A DNA stretch of 64,000 nucleotides, taken from assembly GCA_017522785.1 (NCBI GenBank), contig JAFWYF010000035.1:1-64000 (forward strand), in the 5' to 3' direction. The position numbers were made by a program, and so were the translations under genes. The notes below the pieces were generated by a model. It ran no database searches. It was not told the DNA's origin and saw only the letters and a program-made list of their open reading frames with translations. This DNA is from Bacteroidaceae bacterium. Lineage in GTDB: Bacteria; Bacteroidota; Bacteroidia; Bacteroidales; Bacteroidaceae. Shown here piece by piece: positions 62,674 to 64,000 of this stretch (its first letter is position 1; every line of letters begins with the position of its first letter).

Positions 62674-63150
62674 ATGAAAATAAAAGATTTATTAGAACCG
62701 ATAGGTTCTTTGAAAGGTAAAATATATACAGCGTACCGTATATTTAATTGTAATCCTAAAATAAAAAGTGCAATTAAAGAGTGGAAAATTAATAAAGATT
62801 TACCAACGGTGTATATAAATGTAAGAACTTCAGAGAATAGTTCTTTTGAAATATCATCATATGATTTGGTCGATCTATATGGTTTTAATGAACTAGCAGC
62901 ACTATTAATGCTTGATGAACTGGAAAAGGTTCAAGAAAGAAATGATAAAGAGAGATTGGAAATTCTGATATCTTTCTTATTGTACGGCAGGCATAGAACA
63001 CGACTTTTGATACCTCAATCTGTATTTGAAGATATAAAAAATAATCAGCCAGATGTTTGGAAAGAATATCAAAAAATATGTGATGCAGAGGCAACCAAAT
63101 ATCACGATTTAGAAAAAATGTATCCTCGGATTGTAGAAACTGATTTGTAA
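62674..63150 (+). CDS. Unknown 158-residue protein of the accessory operon
   Basis: Soluble, mixed alpha/beta, not recognised. The middle part (DLYGFNELAALLMLDELEKV, then ERLEILISFLLYGRHRTRLL) looks like a helical bundle. No signal peptide, membrane helix or catalytic motif is visible. It lies 15 nt after the zincin and 4 nt before the ATPase-like gene, so it is co-transcribed with both and may be an adaptor. Confidence 0.65.
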   Translation: MKIKDLLEPIGSLKGKIYTAYRIFNCNPKIKSAIKEWKINKDLPTVYINVRTSENSSFEISSYDLVDLYGFNELAALLMLDELEKVQERNDKERLEILISFLLYGRHRTRLLIPQSVFEDIKNNQPDVWKEYQKICDAEATKYHDLEKMYPRIVETDL

Positions 63151-63154
63151 TGTC

Positions 63155-64000
63155 ATGATTGCTGTAAAATATTTAAATAGTAGATTAGGTAAAACTATCG
63201 AACAGATAAAAAAAGCATATTTAAGTAATAAAAATATCTGTTTTTTGGTTTGTAATGAACCGGAGTTTATAAAGGATATTATAAGTTCAACAAGTTTATT
63301 CCCGAATTTAAAACCAGAAGCAGATAATGTTCAGAGGATATCTAATATCTCCTTCACAAATCCTTTTAATTATCAGGATTTTAAAAGTTTACCAGTAGAT
63401 AGACCGTATTTATATGTGTGCGATTGTTTATCAATAAAAGAAGATAAAGACTTACAAAATAAAATAAATGAATTGGAGAAATATGTTAGTTTCATAACCG
63501 ATTTATCGACATGTCATATTTCATTAAATGAAGAGAAAAATAAAAAAATAGAATATATAAAACGTTCTCTAATTTTGTTTCTTGTTGATTCAAAACCTAA
63601 AATACCATCATATATGGAGCATTATGCTGAGACTATAGTTGTTCCATTTATGAATGAATTAGAGTTTAAGGAGTATGTCTCTTTATTTCTAAAAAATGTA
63701 GAAAATGTAAAGACGATTATTGCTGACAATGGCTATGAGGTTGTAACTAACGATGATTATCTCACGCGGTTATATAGAAATATGCTATGCTTAAATGCAA
63801 CTCAGATAAGAAGTATTCTAATAAAGAACAAGATGTTACTTGGTAACATATATTACGAAAAAGAGCAAAACAGATATGAAGAACGAATAGGTGTATTACT
63901 TAAAAACATAAAGCAAGAATTTGAAAAATTATTAGATCAATCAAGGGCACTTACATTGGAAGAAACTTCATCTGAAACTCCTGCCGGACTGGAAAATATA
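63155..64000 (+). CDS. AAA+ ATPase-like protein, N-terminal 282 residues (cut by window end)
   Basis: Open from ATG 63155 to the window edge with no stop. The visible part matches the N-terminal region of a family of bacterial AAA+ ATPases: an opening IEQIKKAYLSNKNICFLVCN like their first strand and helix, ILFLVDSKPKIPSYMEHYAE then IVVPFMNELEFKEYVSLFL like the ASCE-type strand followed by a lid-like segment, and LLDQSRALTLEETSSETPAG-LENI, which resembles the linker just before the GGLxxLK entry to the ATPase core. The Walker A should lie just past position 64000 and is not seen. Role unknown; it belongs to the same operon as the zincin. Confidence 0.55.
   Translation, partial: MIAVKYLNSRLGKTIEQIKKAYLSNKNICFLVCNEPEFIKDIISSTSLFPNLKPEADNVQRISNISFTNPFNYQDFKSLPVDRPYLYVCDCLSIKEDKDLQNKINELEKYVSFITDLSTCHISLNEEKNKKIEYIKRSLILFLVDSKPKIPSYMEHYAETIVVPFMNELEFKEYVSLFLKNVENVKTIIADNGYEVVTNDDYLTRLYRNMLCLNATQIRSILIKNKMLLGNIYYEKEQNRYEERIGVLLKNIKQEFEKLLDQSRALTLEETSSETPAGLENI

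Noticed and set aside
1-64000. CRISPR arrays, insertion sequences, integrases, rRNA genes
   Set aside because: No spaced direct-repeat array, transposase or integrase motif, or rRNA sequence was found on either strand.

Overview
The window reads as a chromosome segment of a member of the order Bacteroidales (Bacteroidota). The evidence is gene content: SprA of the type IX secretion system, a KorA with fused gamma and alpha domains, an argR-GNAT-argG-argC-argD operon, a SusD-less outer-membrane beta-barrel protein with a carboxypeptidase-like N-domain, and a stand-alone myo-inositol-phosphate synthase. The promoters agree: many genes are preceded by the Bacteroidetes -7 box TAnnTTTG (or its TTCG variant), several with a TTTG-like -33 box 18-21 nt upstream, and Shine-Dalgarno sequences are largely absent. 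The genus cannot be fixed from the sequence.

Layout. 1-4.2 kb: the end of an unknown gene, folB, then the minus-strand operon acpP-fabF-rnc and pdxB. 4.3-6.7 kb: DUF4254 protein, family 9 glycosyltransferase and methyltransferase (cell-surface glycan type). 6.9-15.1 kb: a long plus-strand aromatic amino acid run (DAHP synthase, tyrA, aroB, aroA, pheA, aroQ) ending in nnr and a BASS-type transporter. 15.1-19.6 kb: the minus-strand arginine operon with its repressor. 19.8-25.4 kb: inositol-phosphate synthase and korA-korB-lpdA. 25.6-35.3 kb: outer-membrane receptor, efp, GT2, radC, a MIP18-like protein, lpxH, pta-ackA, a GNAT and a small lipoprotein. 35.4-41.5 kb: hisS, a zinc peptidase, purA, fur, AraC-type regulator with a DNA alkylation repair protein, and a TPR protein. 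41.7-42.3 kb: tRNA-Arg(CCU), a structured RNA that looks like 6S RNA, and a decapitated coding remnant. 42.5-58.9 kb: cca, a TolC-like protein with a lipoprotein, sprA, ruvA, an ABC exporter and a large transglutaminase-like lipoprotein.

From about 59.0 kb to the end the character changes: the DNA becomes strikingly AT-rich, codon use shifts, and the genes are not housekeeping genes. The order is a sigma-factor-like protein, a tiny anti-sigma-like protein without a membrane segment, a two-TM protein, a membrane-anchored protein with a HELKH...ExDAN zinc-protease signature, an unknown 158-residue protein, and the N-terminal 282 residues of what looks like an AAA+ ATPase cut by the window edge. 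In front of this operon a perfect 19-bp inverted repeat brackets 149 bp that carry an outward-facing Bacteroidetes promoter, the architecture of an invertible (phase-variable) promoter. This is the best candidate in the window for an undescribed system: a possibly phase-variable, sigma-regulated operon pairing a membrane zincin with a separate AAA+ ATPase. The core genes need no such explanation and look ordinary.

Limits: no database search was possible. Family calls rest on motifs read by eye, promoter calls on short consensus matches, and the accessory genes are named by weak family resemblance only.
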